A stretch of DNA of 64,000 bases from Costus lasius (lineage: Eukaryota > Streptophyta > Magnoliopsida > Zingiberales > Costaceae). The first letter of the stretch is position 1. Each line of letters begins with the position of its first letter. The translations under genes were made by a program, and so were the position numbers. The stretch lies in NCBI GenBank assembly GCA_027563935.2, contig CM050447.1, positions 85,607,461 through 85,671,460 on the forward strand, read 5' to 3'. Shown here one piece after another: positions 38,001 through 50,044 of the stretch. The notes under the pieces were generated by a model. The model searched no databases. It had not been told where the DNA came from and saw nothing but the letters and a program-made list of their open reading frames with translations.

Positions 38001-39697
38001 TCACTCAGAAGGAGTTGAACATGAGACAAAGAAGATGGATGGAGTTGATCAAAGACTGTGACTTCGCTATTCAGTATCAGGCTGGAAAAGCTAATGTAGT
38101 GGCTGATGCACTGAGCAGGCATCCAGTTACTTCAGTAGCGGCACTGCGGGTCAGTGAGTGGCAGTTATTGCAGGAGTTCAGCGATCTCAGGATCAGTGTT
38201 TCTCCTAGAGTTCAGTCGGGTTATGTGGCTTTCCTCAGAGTATAGTCTACTTTGTTGCAGAAAATTAGAGATCAGCAGTCAGTGGATCCGAAATTAGTTC
38301 AGATCAGGGATAGTTTGGAGGCGGGTACAGTTCAGGATTTTAGTTTGTCTGATGATGGTGTTCTTCGGTTTCGTGGAAGGGTGTGTGTCCCTGAGGAACC
38401 AAGCTTGAGGAAGGAAATATTGGAGGATAGCCATAATTCCAAATATTCTCTACATCCTGGCGTGACTAAGATGTATCAGGACCTCAAGAAAAGCTTTTGG
38501 TGGCTGGGTATGAAGAAAGAGGTAATTGATTTTGTCTCTAGGTGTTTAACCTGTCAGACGGTAAAGGCTGAACACCAGAAGCCTGGTGGTTTGTTACAGC
38601 CCCTTCCTATTCCTGAGTGGAAGTGGGAATGTATCAGTATGGACTTTGTGTGTGGTTTGCCCAGAACCAGATTGGGTCATGATGCCATTTGGGTGATTGT
38701 TGATAGACTCACTAAATCAGCCCACTTTCTCCCGATCAAGATGACTTATCCTTTAGAGAGGCTGGCTAGATTGTATATCGATGAGATAGTCAGACTGCAT
38801 GGAGTGCCTGTTGATATTGTGTCTGATAGGGACTCTCGGTTTCTGTCCAGGTTTTGGAAGAGCTTACAGGAGGGTTTGGGTACTAAGTTGAGTTTTAGTA
38901 CAGCATACCATCCTCAGTCTGATGGCCAGACGGAGCGTACTATCCAGACTCTAGAAGACTTATTGAGAGCTTATGTAGTTGATTGGAGTTCTGAGTGGAA
39001 TCGGGATCTATCTTTGATAGAGATCACCTATAATAATAGCTTCCACTCCAGTATTCAGATGGCTCCATATGAGGCTTTGTATGGAAGAAGGTGTACGACT
39101 CCCTTGTGTTGGGAGGAGACTGGTGATAGATTGATTTTGAGATCTGATGCAGTACAGGAAACTACTGATAAGGTCAGAGAGATTCAGGATAAACTGAAGA
39201 TTGCTCGGGACAGGCAGAAGAGTTATGCTGATGACCGTCGTCGTTCCCTGGAGTTTATGCTAGGGGATCATGTTTTCTTAAAGGTGTCACCTACTAGGGG
39301 TGTTATGAGGTTTGGCAAAAAGGGCAAGCTGAGCCCTAGGTTTGTAGGCCCTTTTGATATTATTGAGAGAGTTGGTCCAGTGGCTTACAGGTTAGCTTTA
39401 CCTCCTGCTTTGGATCATGTGCATAATGTGTTCCATGTTTCTGCTTTGAGGAAATATCATCCTGATCCATCTCATGTATTGGAATTGGAACCTCTTCAGA
39501 TTCAGAGTGACTTGACTTTTGAGGAAAGACCTCTCCGGATTGTGGATAGAAAGGATAAAGTTCTGAGGAACAAGTCTATACCTTTAGTAAAGGTTATCTG
39601 GGGAAATCAGTCGGTTGAGGAGGCGACCTGGGAGACTGAAGCGGATATGAGGAAATTTTATGCTTATCTTTTTGATGATATGAATGTTGAGCTTTAG
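35099..39697 (+). pseudogene. Chromovirus gag-pol with two in-frame TAG codons (D2)
   Basis: One frame of 1533 codons interrupted by TAG at 36026-36028 and 38243-38245. Part 1 (35099-36028) is gag with a Q-rich, probably coiled-coil N-terminus and a retrotransposon capsid domain. Part 2 (36029-38245) has two CCHC knuckles ([28 protein letters not shown]), a protease whose active site reads DPGA at 36341 instead of the usual DSGA, reverse transcriptase with FIDD at 37343-37354, and RNase H (YTDASGKG). Part 3 (38252-39697 after the second stop) is the H/C zinc region, integrase core (MDFVCG, SDRDSRF, QTERTIQ) and a chromodomain-like tail ending near VEEATWETEADM. Both stops look like CAG to TAG changes. 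Stop readthrough is possible for the first but unproven; the protein is probably inactive. Confidence 0.93.
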
Positions 39698-39712
39698 AGG
39701 ACTAAAGCTTTA

Positions 39713-39726
39713 TAAGGAGGGAGGGA
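39713..39726 (+). other. Polypurine tract of D2
   Basis: A(A)GGAGGGAGGGA directly before the 3' LTR and 16 bases after the gag-pol stop; the plus-strand priming site of the element. Confidence 0.85.
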
Positions 39727-42227
39727 TGTAAGATCCAAGGATCTTAAGTCCTGGTAAGTACTATTTTGATTTAAATAAAATCATTGGCTGTGATATTTTT
39801 CCTATGTATTGATTGTTAATTTATAACTAATTAATTAGTGCTTATTGGTTGTTAATCTATAATTAATTAATTAGAGTTTAATGGTTGTTATTTTTAATTA
39901 ATTAATTAGACCTTATTGGATATTAATTAAATCCTTATTGGATTTTCGTTTAAGTGAATGGTAAATTGTTAGTTAATGGTTAAATTAATTAGTTAACTAT
40001 GGGTTTTGGGTTTAAAATTCGAATTAATTAGTTAGTGGGTTAAACCCTATTTGGATTAATTGGTTAGCGGGTTTTAAAAGTTAAAAAAATCGAAAATCTA
40101 AGAGGTGGACGGCTAGGGCAAAGAAGTTGGCGATTTTCTTGAAGGCTTGGGCGATTCTTGGAGGCTTGGGCGAAATTTCCTTTCTTTCTTCTCCCTTGGC
40201 CGGCGTTCTTGGGTGATTGGTGGCGTCTTTCAAGGCCTTAAATGAATTTGTAAGAGAGATTTTTCATCTTGGTGTTCACGGTTGAGGTGAGTGGGGTGTC
40301 TTATTCGAATTCTATCAATGTGGTTGTGCTAAGTAATAAATTTGATTGCTTGAAAAATTACCATGTTTAAAACCAAAATTTTGCAAGGTGTACTTATCAT
40401 GAAAACCGAATTTAAGATGTGTATAACCGAATTCAAGATGTTTATTCATGGAAACCGAAATTAAGATAATTCTTCATGACAACCGAATTTAAGATATTTT
40501 TATAGGGAATTTAGGAAGCTTTAAATCAGTGATTTTGAGCATGACATTCTTGTTAAATAGGGTTTTAAATTTTAAGTAGACAATATGCTAGATACCGTGG
40601 GCTACATTTGATGTTTTGTGAAGTAGATTGTAAGAATATGAATTTTGATTTTTATGTTGATTTTATGGATGCTTGATAAATGCTAATAATGTTATAGAAT
40701 CCATGATTGTTTCTCTATGTTGGTAGCATGTTCTATAATTATGGCTATGTATCTTTGGTTGAGAAACTTGGGTGATAACTTAGCATTATTATACTGAACT
40801 GATCAGCATGAAACCTAAGGACTCTATAAAATATTATGTGGTTATATGTGTTTCGAATGTTATGTGTTATGGGATGGATAGGACTAAGGCTAACCGTGTA
40901 CTCAAGGGGATAGTCTATATGTGATATGTTAAGGGTTTGAGATTTCAGCCCTGTATATTGTGATATGTGAGGGGGTTGATGTTCAGCCTACCTGATGTGA
41001 TTCTTGTGATGAAAATGACTATCCTAGAGTCTGGTCTACGCTTAGGAGTCCACTTTTATGAAATAAGATATAAGATGTGTCTAGTGGTTGTCCAGTTAAG
41101 GAACCCTTTGGGAGAACGAGTGTGATGCAAAGTGCCATGTCTTGGTCGGACAGGGGCCACCTCTTGATATCATCACTCTTAGACGCTTAGATTTTTGTGT
41201 TATGGGGTGGTGTAGATCAAGGTATCACATCTTGACCGGGTGGGGATTACCTCTTGAGTCTACACACTGTCCATGTTTATGTTGCATGTGATTTGCAGGC
41301 TTCTCCCAGTGCTTAGGCCAAAGCCGGGTTGGACCATAATGGTCACTATTGATTATGCTGGACAACTAGGTCAATTAAGTGGTTGGTGTGTTTAGTTGGT
41401 TAAAGTATGACTCTAGAACTTTGGTTACTCTGTGGTGACAAGTGTATGATGTCTGTACATCTAATTATTTTTTTTGAGTTCTGTTCTTTGTTTTTGTTAT
41501 ATGTTAACATGATGTTCTGCTAAATGTTTTTAAAATAATCTGCATGTATCTTTGATTGTATGCTATGGATGGTCGATTGAGACTATCCACTCACTGGGCT
41601 GTGTAGCTCACCCCTCAATATTTTCAGGTGTAGAGCAGGGGCGCAGTACCAGTTAGCATTTTACATGGATGTTGTGATAAGACTTTTGTGCTTAATTATC
41701 TGGGGCCGGTTGTGGCCGAACTATGCGAACTATGTGAACTTGTGTTGCCGGTTGTGGCAGTTTTAAGATTTTGATTTTTGTGTCACCGCGGGCTTTGGCC
41801 TGGTTTCGGTGTTTGGTATCATTGATGTTAGTTATGAACTTATAAAATCGATATTGTGACTTTGGTTCTCATTTTGAGTCGATTGGTATTTTTGCAATCG
41901 GATTTGATATAAATGTGAACTTGCATATGTCTAGTGCAAGTATTGCCTGGTGGCAGGTACCCTTATGTGATTTATGGATTTTACGGATTTTATATGGCTT
42001 TAATATAATTGTTGCCTTGCATATGTCTAGTGCAAGGATTGCGTGGTGGCAGGTACATTTATGAAATTGTGTTTCGTGGATTTTCGATGTGTGGATTATC
42101 GAAAATTTTCAGATCGTGTTTTCTTGAACTTGGTTTTACCTAGCATGTGAATCGATCTTGTATGATAACATCCTGTTTCTCTATGACTTGTGTTGCTTGT
42201 TTGGGGTTAAGATAACGGGATGTGACA
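39727..42227 (+). repeat. 3' LTR of gypsy element D2
   Basis: 2501-bp partner of 32466-34975. It lacks 9 bp of a TATGTGAAC-type short tandem repeat near 41730. It is followed by the target-site copy TTCAT at 42228-42232. Confidence 0.96.
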
Positions 42228-43241
42228 TTCATGGATCTTTAGCATTTCCTCTGGCCCAACCCGGGCCCAAGCGCCCTGTGCAGTTGAGATGCGCCCACCA
42301 GGTAAAATTCGCCTGTCCTAGAGTCGAACCCTAGACCTCCCATTGGTGAAGCCACTTGCTGCATGCGCCTCTGCCATGAGTGCTCTGTGCTCATGTCTGA
42401 TTAAAATACAATTTAATCTATCTAGACATGATTGACACGCAGGTCAATTACACTTTATAAATTAATTAAAATGTGATGCGCAGATCACAATAATAATTTA
42501 CAATATACATTCAGGCACGCAGGCCCCAGCACAGCACACATTAATTGGGCAGCCCACATAAGAAGAAATAGACATTCAACATGTTATACAAACATCAAGT
42601 GATCCAATCAAGAAAATAAAATTTTTGAAAAACCCATTGGCTTCATTTTATTTCCTTATGTGCCCTACTACCTTACAATGGTCCATTAATAGGGATCCAC
42701 TCATCAGACCTAGTCAGACCCACTGCCCTTGCATGCACCAAGTCATAACCGACTTGAGTCGACCTCATGGTCAACAACGCATGCGATAAGGGCTGAACGT
42801 CCCTCATGAGTTCTGGCAAGCGGGTGTGACCCCGGGCCTTAATCATGAGCGTTCACTGGTGTCTCAATCAGACATCGCTACACGCCTTTCGGCAGTCGAC
42901 CTATAGCCACCACATGCTTGCGCATAGGTGCCATCTGGTCGACCCATCTAGGCTGTCAGATGGTCTGATCAGACTGTTGGGTCTAGACTGGACGATGTCT
43001 TCAACCCTAATAACCCGTCTAAGTGTTTCAAGTAGGCGCCAGATAGATCTATGTGAGAGGCGCGCAAGATGTTAAATTTTGACAAAAAACTTCAACATGC
43101 GCCAACAAGCAAAAACATACATCTAAAGGATAGCATGTATTCTCGCATGATGTAGGTTTAGATCTATTCAACGCATACATGGATCACACAAAAGGCAAAG
43201 CAATCATATAAGATTAAGCCATAACCTGCTCTGATACCAAT
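42228..43241 (-). other. Leader of element C, LTR-proximal part
   Basis: Remainder of the C leader after D2. It contains the tRNA-like block at 42309-42369 (box-B-like GGTTCGACTCTAGG in element sense) and the primer-binding site at 43228-43239 (TGGTATCAGAGC) next to the 5' LTR. No supported ORF. Confidence 0.8.
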
Positions 43242-44920
43242 TGAAAGTCCCTATAGGGAGGCGAAACCCTAATCGCATGCACTTCTAAACTTTTGCATGG
43301 GCGGAAATAAGGACATTAACAAGATCGCATGTGGCATCTTATATGATTAACTTAAAGATTTGCAAAGATCAAGTTGTGATCTTACCATAGCCATTGCTTG
43401 GATGGCGTCTTGGAAGCAAAGAACAAAGTAGCTCTCCTCCAAAGCGTGCGCACACAAGATGGGAAATGGCTTTCTCCTTGTCGTTCCTTGTGCTAGCAAG
43501 GATCTCCAAGTCTCCTGATCGCTTGAAAGGAATGTGATGATGTCTTTTGCTTGTCACACAACCTCCTAGGCGTGAAGACTATCCTCACATGAGAGAGGCG
43601 TCGAAAGGAGAAGATAGGCGAGCGTTCTTCTCGAACGTGAGGCGTGAAGTCTATTTTGGAAACCATAACTTCCAAAAATAGCAAGTCATCACTTCATGCG
43701 TTCATGCGTTCATGAACCAACCGCAAACTCCTTCCTTTTTGAACCATGCGCTCATGTGATGAGCCGGTTCAATTATATTTGGTTCAAAGACCAAATTAAA
43801 CCAAGCATTGGTCTAGATCAAATTAAACCATAAGGCTCAAGATCTAACCATTCATCTCTTGATGCTCTTGATCTCATCGATCTAGCATCAATTCTCTCGA
43901 TCGAAGCTTACCGATCTCAACCCCTAATCAATCAAACATAATCAGACCAGATCTCACTTACAATCAGAGTTTAAATCCCTTTAAACTGAACCAAAACAAT
44001 TCAGTCCACACGATCTAACTTAAGTAAGCCATATCATCAAATTGTGCGACCCTAAGGGTTTCCTTTAAATGTCGGTAACGATAACTCACGTTATCACGAT
44101 CAGTGAGGGGTATCTAGCAACACATCACTGTCTCCCGATATAAAGGAAAGAGTCTTCCAAGACTACACCCAAACCACAGCACAAGTGTGAACCCAAGTCA
44201 CTTGACATATGTGTTTCCTTTGCCACTGGATGTTCTTATTGGACAAGCGTGTCAAGCCTGTAATTCCAATATGATGAGAATGATTAGATCAGATGAAACA
44301 TAGTCATCTGGGTATGGCCATACACTTTCTCAATCATCTCATCCAGGGGGCCCCTTCAGAACATCACACTCCAAACAAGGAGACGGCAATCCTATATCTA
44401 TCACTAGTGCCCTAACATGACTCATGCTCATTATCCAAGATAGTCTATAACCATTATGTTTCAAATGATATTGAACTACCTCAAAACAATGCCAATCATC
44501 ATTTAGAAACACAAGTGATCTCAAGTCAGAGGAAATATGCCACTTGTTTGCATACAAGGATTATTCACATTGTGACAAGCAATTGAATATCCTAAGTAGG
44601 GTCTGTCCAGTACATCCAATGTACCCATGAGTCTACATCTTATTCCATGCTCGAAGCATCTTATAAGATTAGAACACATATTAGTCTCAATCATATCAAG
44701 GCTGTCTCACGTTCACCAAGATATCTCGACTAAGGACAATACTGCATGTCAGCCAAGCTGAACAGCATTGAGACATTATCCAGAAGTATACATATTGCAG
44801 CAGATAATGTAACAGCCTGAATAACAACCATTGCCTTTATAAACAAAGAGTTTATACATATACATGAAACTGAAATAATCCCAAGGCCTCAAACATTAGC
44901 CTTAAGGGCATACCCCAACA
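43242..44920 (-). repeat. 5' LTR of copia element C
   Basis: 1679-bp partner of 20927-22605, flanked by the target-site copy CTATG at 44921-44925. A TATA-like TTTATAT is read on the minus strand near 44139. Confidence 0.95.
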
Positions 44921-45061
44921 CTATGGAGAATAAGATACCATCTCCTCTTGCACCAATCCCATAAAAGACCAGATCATCAAGAAAGGAGGAAGGCTCCAAG
45001 CTTTTTTCTTGCATCCATGGTGGAAGAACTCGGTGCATCCACCTTGGGGCTCAATTGAAGA
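44921..45061. other. Unclassified fragment G, right part
   Basis: Short host sequence between element C and the Athila-like LTR. It carries an imperfect second copy of the GGAAGGCTCCAAGC block seen at about 20837-20910. Before C inserted the two copies would have lain about 145 bp apart. No gene. Confidence 0.4.
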
Positions 45062-46552
45062 TCTTTTGCTTATTTTTATGCCAAAATTATCACATATTGC
45101 AAAATCTACTTCTATTTTGGTTTTTCATGATTTTCAGGTAAAAAGGCACTATTTTGAGGCGTTTTCAAGCAAAATCAAAGACATAGAAGAGTTACCATCA
45201 TCAAGAAGAGATCACCCAATAAATTTCACGTAAATCGGAGCAACTGACCAAAATACGGTAGTGCCGTATTTTATATTACAGTACTGTATTTCCGTACGAT
45301 ACCGTAATATCGGAGCACTGCCGTAATTTGGTGGATTTTTAGATCAGAAAGTTTCCCTGATTTTATGGCACCGCCGTAAAGAATTACACGGGCCGTATTT
45401 TGGAGCGCTTTAGAATAGAGAGATTCACTAAAATTACGGCACTGCCATAAACCATTTTACGGTGCCATATTCCTCAGAGATTTCAGACCAGAGAACTCTC
45501 CTGGAGGAGGAGACGATACCCCAGAAGTTTCAGAGCAAAAGGAGTTCAATCGGAGGAGGAATCAACGAAAGAAGGGGCGCGACACTGTTCACAGCGTGTT
45601 TTGGAGGCAAATTATGGCTGTAATTTCTATTACAGCCGTGTTGTAACATTGTTTCTTCTTCTTCTTTGATTTCTGAACACTTTGATACTATGACTTATTG
45701 TATTTCTCCTTCCATGCTAGCTTAATCATATTTTGGGACATGGGTGTAATTCACTTTGATTTCTTAATGATTAGATAACTCTTATTTTCGTCAAAATATT
45801 TTTATTATGATGATTCTGCTTATTTGATAGTTTGTCTTTGATTCTCCATAGATTGATGTTATTATTCATGTTTTAGAGTTCTCGCAAAAAGGACCGAAAG
45901 GTGATTTGCTTGAGAACTTGGAACCCTAGAATTGCATGTTAGGAACTCTCTTAGGTTAGTTCTTAATTATTTGATTTTAGTGATCTTATTGGCATGATGA
46001 TAATTTGAATCTAGGGTAGAGTCGAGTTGTCAAACGTGGAGATCTTGCATGAAAGTGAGGATCGGAACGTTGGAGAACCATAAGTAGAACTTGTGTTGAG
46101 TCTTGGATGCACGAAAGTGATCCTTGAGATTCCACTTGAGACAATCAACTTAGAATTCGGATGCACAAAAGTGATCTCGAGTTCTTTGATTGATGATTTA
46201 CTTATCTTTAGCTTTGGGATAGATCTTGCGCGAAAGCAAGGATTAGTCCCTGCATGATTGTCTGCACGAAAGTGAGATGATCCCTTTATGAAGTAAATTA
46301 AGTCTTTTTCATGATAAGATTAGTCTGACGACCTTTTATTTAAATCTAGTCATTAGAATTAAGGAGGATGAAACCCTAGTCCCAATGTTTCTCTCTGATT
46401 ATCTGATTTCATGTGTTTCCTATTATTGCTTTGCTATTATTCGGTTGCTTAGCTAGTAAGAATACAACTATTTGGTGCTTAACAATAAGGTCTCTGTGGT
46501 TCGATATCTTTCTTTATTACTTCGAGTATCCGTGCACTTGCGGATCACAACA
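45062..46552 (+). repeat. Athila-like LTR I, 5' end missing
   Basis: Similarity to the complete LTR at 61729-63635 becomes visible from about 45062 and runs to the ACAACA end at 46552, followed at the usual spacing by a TGGCGCC-type PBS. It carries a cluster of GCCGTAA/TTACGGC words at about 45255-45470 and five TGCACGAAAGTGA-like copies at 46046-46275. The start of the LTR is absent or too diverged to see, and no target-site duplication is found. Confidence 0.75.
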
Positions 46553-46558
46553 AGTTTT

Positions 46559-46576
46559 TGGCGCCATTGCCGGGGA
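46559..46576 (+). other. Primer-binding site, Athila type (unit I)
   Basis: TGGCGCCATTGCCGGGGA, six bases after the LTR end. It is the Athila-type PBS with one change (G to A at position 8) from the other two copies here. Confidence 0.85.
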
Positions 46577-46827
46577 CCTTAGTTTTGTTAATATCAAAAT
46601 AGTTGTTAGTATTGCTAGACTAGGTTTTATTTATTTTAGATTTAACTTTGTTTTTTTTTTGTTTTTGCAGGTCTTGGATTTTCACAGTTGTGACAGAACT
46701 ATGATTTCTAAACTTTGTGAATTTACTTGTGTTTTAGATTTTCTATTTTTGTTATATATTTTGAAAAAAAAACAATTTGATTGATTGGTGTTGGATTATC
46801 TTTCTGTTCTTGATAGATTTGATAAAT

Positions 46828-47975
46828 ATGTCTTTTCATCACAATTCATGGGCATCTCAAAGGAGTAAGTTATACATGCCACAAGGTAAGTATGATTCAA
46901 TGAGCACACTCCAAGATACATTTAACTCTTATATGCACTCTTCTTCTTCTTCTATGAGATATGATATTTGTGGATATTTTGATCAGTATTCCTCTGATTG
47001 CCAATTTTTAAATCCCAATTTATCATGGAAAGAATCTTATCAATTGTATTCTAGATGGGAAAATCATCAAACTTCTTTTTCTAATGATTGCTCAAATCAT
47101 GTTTCTGAACCATACTTTAAGGACACTGAAAAATCTAACTTAGAGTTGATGTTTGAAAAGTTCATGAACCAAAGCGAGGAGGCACATGAGACCCATAAAC
47201 ATAGAATTGATAATATGCATGCTCATTCTGAAATTCTAGAAACCCAGTTAGCACAATAAGATTGTTTATTTGAATTTGATTTGGAAACTGAAGAAATTGA
47301 TTTAAAAAATCCCCCTTTGATTATGATTGTTTTGAGATTGAGCCATATGTGAATATTCATGAATCTCACTCTGATTTTGATGATTGTAAAATTGATTCAT
47401 ATGATAATTTATTTGAGGAAAAGATTGAGAAAATTGATTTTGAAAAATCCCCTTTTGATGCTATCTATAATAATGATATTGATTTTTTTGATGATGTATT
47501 ATTTGTGGTTAAATCTGATGAAGGATATGAGGGGATTGATTTAGAAAAATCTTACTCTGAATTTGTTGATAATCTTGATATTGATAATTTGTTTAATGAA
47601 GGGCAAGATGAACCTGAAAAAGATTTAAACATTATTGATGTATCTCACTCTGATGTTTTGCCCATATCTATTATTGACTCTTGTGATTTATTTGAAAAAT
47701 TATGCTTTATTGAGGAATCTAATTTGAGACAGAAAGACTATTTAGATGATCCAATACTTGAATCTCTAGATGAAAGTCCTATTGTAATTGAAGATATAAA
47801 TTTGAAGAAAGGACTTATGATTTTGCTTTTTGGTAAATATAGGAAGATCATTGAATATCCTTTGATTGGAGTTGAAAATTTTGATTCTGATTTTCGCATT
47901 TTTGAGAAAGCCATGTCAATTGTGATTTACATGATATTTTGGATGTTTGAATTATCGAGTTTGGAATTAACGTAA
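46828..47975 (+). pseudogene. Unusual acidic ORF of Athila-like unit I
   Basis: First open part from ATG 46828 to TAA 47257-47259 (143 residues: S/H/Q-rich, with a CGYFDQYSSDC segment that resembles a degenerate zinc knuckle and a helical charged end). After the stop the sense continues and, following a frameshift near 47310, runs open from about 47314 to 47975. That second part is very acidic (D, E, I, F) with loosely repeated blocks such as EKIDFEKSPFD and EGIDLEKSYSEF. No capsid, protease, reverse transcriptase or integrase motif is visible. The final 9 codons run through the junction at 47949 into LTR sequence. I do not recognise the family. It occupies the internal region of an Athila-like LTR unit, so it is probably cargo of a non-autonomous element. 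Confidence 0.6.
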
Positions 47976-48584
47976 GAGATTAGGTTGTTCTTCGAATTCT
48001 AATTCTTAGAGAAATTTAATGCCTTGTTGATTTTATGATTCTTTAGATTGAGTTAATATTTTAAACTTGATTTGATGCTGCAAGAGATTGAGTATCGAGT
48101 CGTCAGAGAACCTTGAGTAAAACTTGTGTTGAGACTCTGATGCACGAGAGTGATCTTGAGTTTCCACTTGAGGTTGTCAACTTTATAATTCGGATGCACA
48201 AGAGTGATCCTTGAGTTCTTAGTTGATGGTTTACTTATTTTCAGCATTGAATAGGTCTTGCACGAGAGTGAAGATCGGTTCTTTGTACGACTGTTTGCGC
48301 GAGAGTGAAACAATTTATTTATGAAGTAAACTATACCTTTATCATGATAAAATTGGATTGATAGACACTTATCTTAATCTAGCCATTAGAAATTAAAGTA
48401 GACGAACCCCTAGTCCCGATCCCTTCTCTGATATTTTCTCCGTGTTCTTTTTGATAGTTTGATTCACTATTTTCCGATTGCCAAGCTAGCGAGAAATCAA
48501 TTATTCAGTACTTAGCAACAAGGTATCTGTGGTTCGATATCTATTTTATTACTTCGAAGTATCCGTGCACTTGCGGACACAACA
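47949..48584 (+). repeat. Truncated Athila-like LTR (3' part only)
   Basis: 636 bp closely matching 63001-63635 of the complete LTR, from GAATTATCGAG to the ACAACA end. The upstream 1.27 kb of the LTR is missing and replaced by the unit I internal region. It contains four TGCACGAGAGTGA-like repeats at 48141, 48195, 48259 and 48296. Confidence 0.85.
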
Positions 48585-48590
48585 AGTTTT

Positions 48591-48608
48591 TGGCGCCGTT
48601 GCCGGGGA
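48591..48608 (+). other. Primer-binding site, Athila type (unit H)
   Basis: TGGCGCCGTTGCCGGGGA, six bases after the truncated LTR; identical to the copy at 63642-63659. Confidence 0.88.
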
Positions 48609-50044
48609 CCTGTTTTTGTTGATATTGAAGATATTGAGAGTATTTCTAGACTAGGTTTTTATTTACTATTTTTTTGTTATTTATTTACTTACTGTTTATT
48701 TTCCGTTTTTCTTAAAATCAGTTGATCTACCTACTTTGCATGCGCAGGAGTCTTAGGTCAGGACCGCTTGTTCCATTGGACCCTGAAATTAACAAAACCC
48801 TTAGAGTGCAGAGGAAGTTAAGACTGGAAGAAGATTTACAAGAAACAACACAGGAGATACAAGAAGAAATTTTGGATATGGCGAATAACGAGAGAAGATC
48901 TTTGCGCGACTATGCTGCCCCTAATTCACAGGGAATTCACTCTAGTGTCACTAGGCCGGCCATTGATGCGAACAATTTTGAAATCAAACTAGCGTTCCTA
49001 TCTATGATTCAACAAAACCATTTTGGAGGAGCACCTCTTGAAGATCCTAATATCCATCTATCTCTTTTTTTTGAATTATGTGCTACAATCAAAATTAATG
49101 GTGTTTCTGATGATGCACTAAAATTGAGATTGTTTCCTTTTTCCCTTAGGAACCGAGCACGCGATTGGCTTCATTCACAGCCATCAGGGACGTTCACTAC
49201 TTGGGATCAGCTTTCTAACGCATTTCTGATGAAATACTACCCACCTAGCAAGACCATCCAACTGAGAAATCAAATTACAAATTTTGCACAAATGGATGGA
49301 GAGTCTTTGAGTGAAGCATGGGAGCGATTTAACGACTTGCAACGGAAGTGTCCTCACCATGGCTTAGAGAAATGGGTTATGATTCAGACTTTTTTTTATG
49401 GTCTTCTTTATAACACCCGACTTACTGTTGATGCTGCTGCAGGTGGAGCCCTGATGAACAAGACCATGGAAGAAGCCTATACATTGATTGAGGAAATGGC
49501 ACTAAATCATAACCAGTGGACTACTGAGAGAGGAGTTCTTTATCGCCCTCCACATGGTAAGACTGATAATGATAGCTGGCGCACATTGGCTGAGAAGGTA
49601 GATTCTCTGTGCAATCATTTTGATACATTTCAAATGCAAACTCATGCTGTTTCCTCTGTTACATGTCAAATTTGTGGAAATCATGGGCACTGTGCTGAAG
49701 AGTGTAAGATTGTTGTTGATAGGGGTGAGGAACAATTGAATGCAGTGGGGGATTACAATCAAAGTAGATCTAATGACCCCTACTCTAATACCTATAATCC
49801 TGGATGGAGGAACCACCCTAACCTTTCATGGAGGAGCAATAATCATGATAATAGGCAGAATTAAAATAGGGGATTCCAACAAAGATCTCAAACCCAGGAC
49901 CAACCCCAGAAACCCACTCAAGAAGAGATGTTTACACAATTTATGGGTTTTCAGAAAAAACAGAATGATGATGCCAACGAGAATTTTAGATAGATTAATG
50001 TTAGACTAGATGGTATTGTTGCCCACAGCAAAATGCTAGAAACA

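Larger units (their letters stand above)
32466..42227 (+). mobile_element. Ty3/gypsy chromovirus D2 (Tekay-like), full-length
   Basis: 9762-bp element. LTRs are 32466-34975 (2510 bp) and 39727-42227 (2501 bp), with about 10 differences by eye including a 9-bp indel, which makes it the least diverged LTR pair inside C. TSD TTCAT is at 32461-32465 and 42228-42232. It has an iMet-type PBS, a polypurine tract, and gag-pol in the order protease, reverse transcriptase, RNase H, integrase, chromodomain-like tail. Gene order and tail place it in the Tekay/Del chromovirus group. Two in-frame TAG codons interrupt the ORF. Confidence 0.96.
20927..44920 (-). mobile_element. Ty1/copia element C, split by three gypsy insertions
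   Basis: Same family as A. LTRs are 20927-22605 and 43242-44920 (1679 bp each, about 13 differences by eye), and the TSD CTATG is at 20922-20926 and 44921-44925. Three later insertions lie inside: solo LTR D1 and solo LTR E in pol, and full-length D2 in the leader. Subtracting these and their target-site copies leaves about 9.07 kb, the family length. The LTR outer end differs from A (GTCCCTATAGGGAGGCG), so C is a subfamily variant. Confidence 0.96.
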
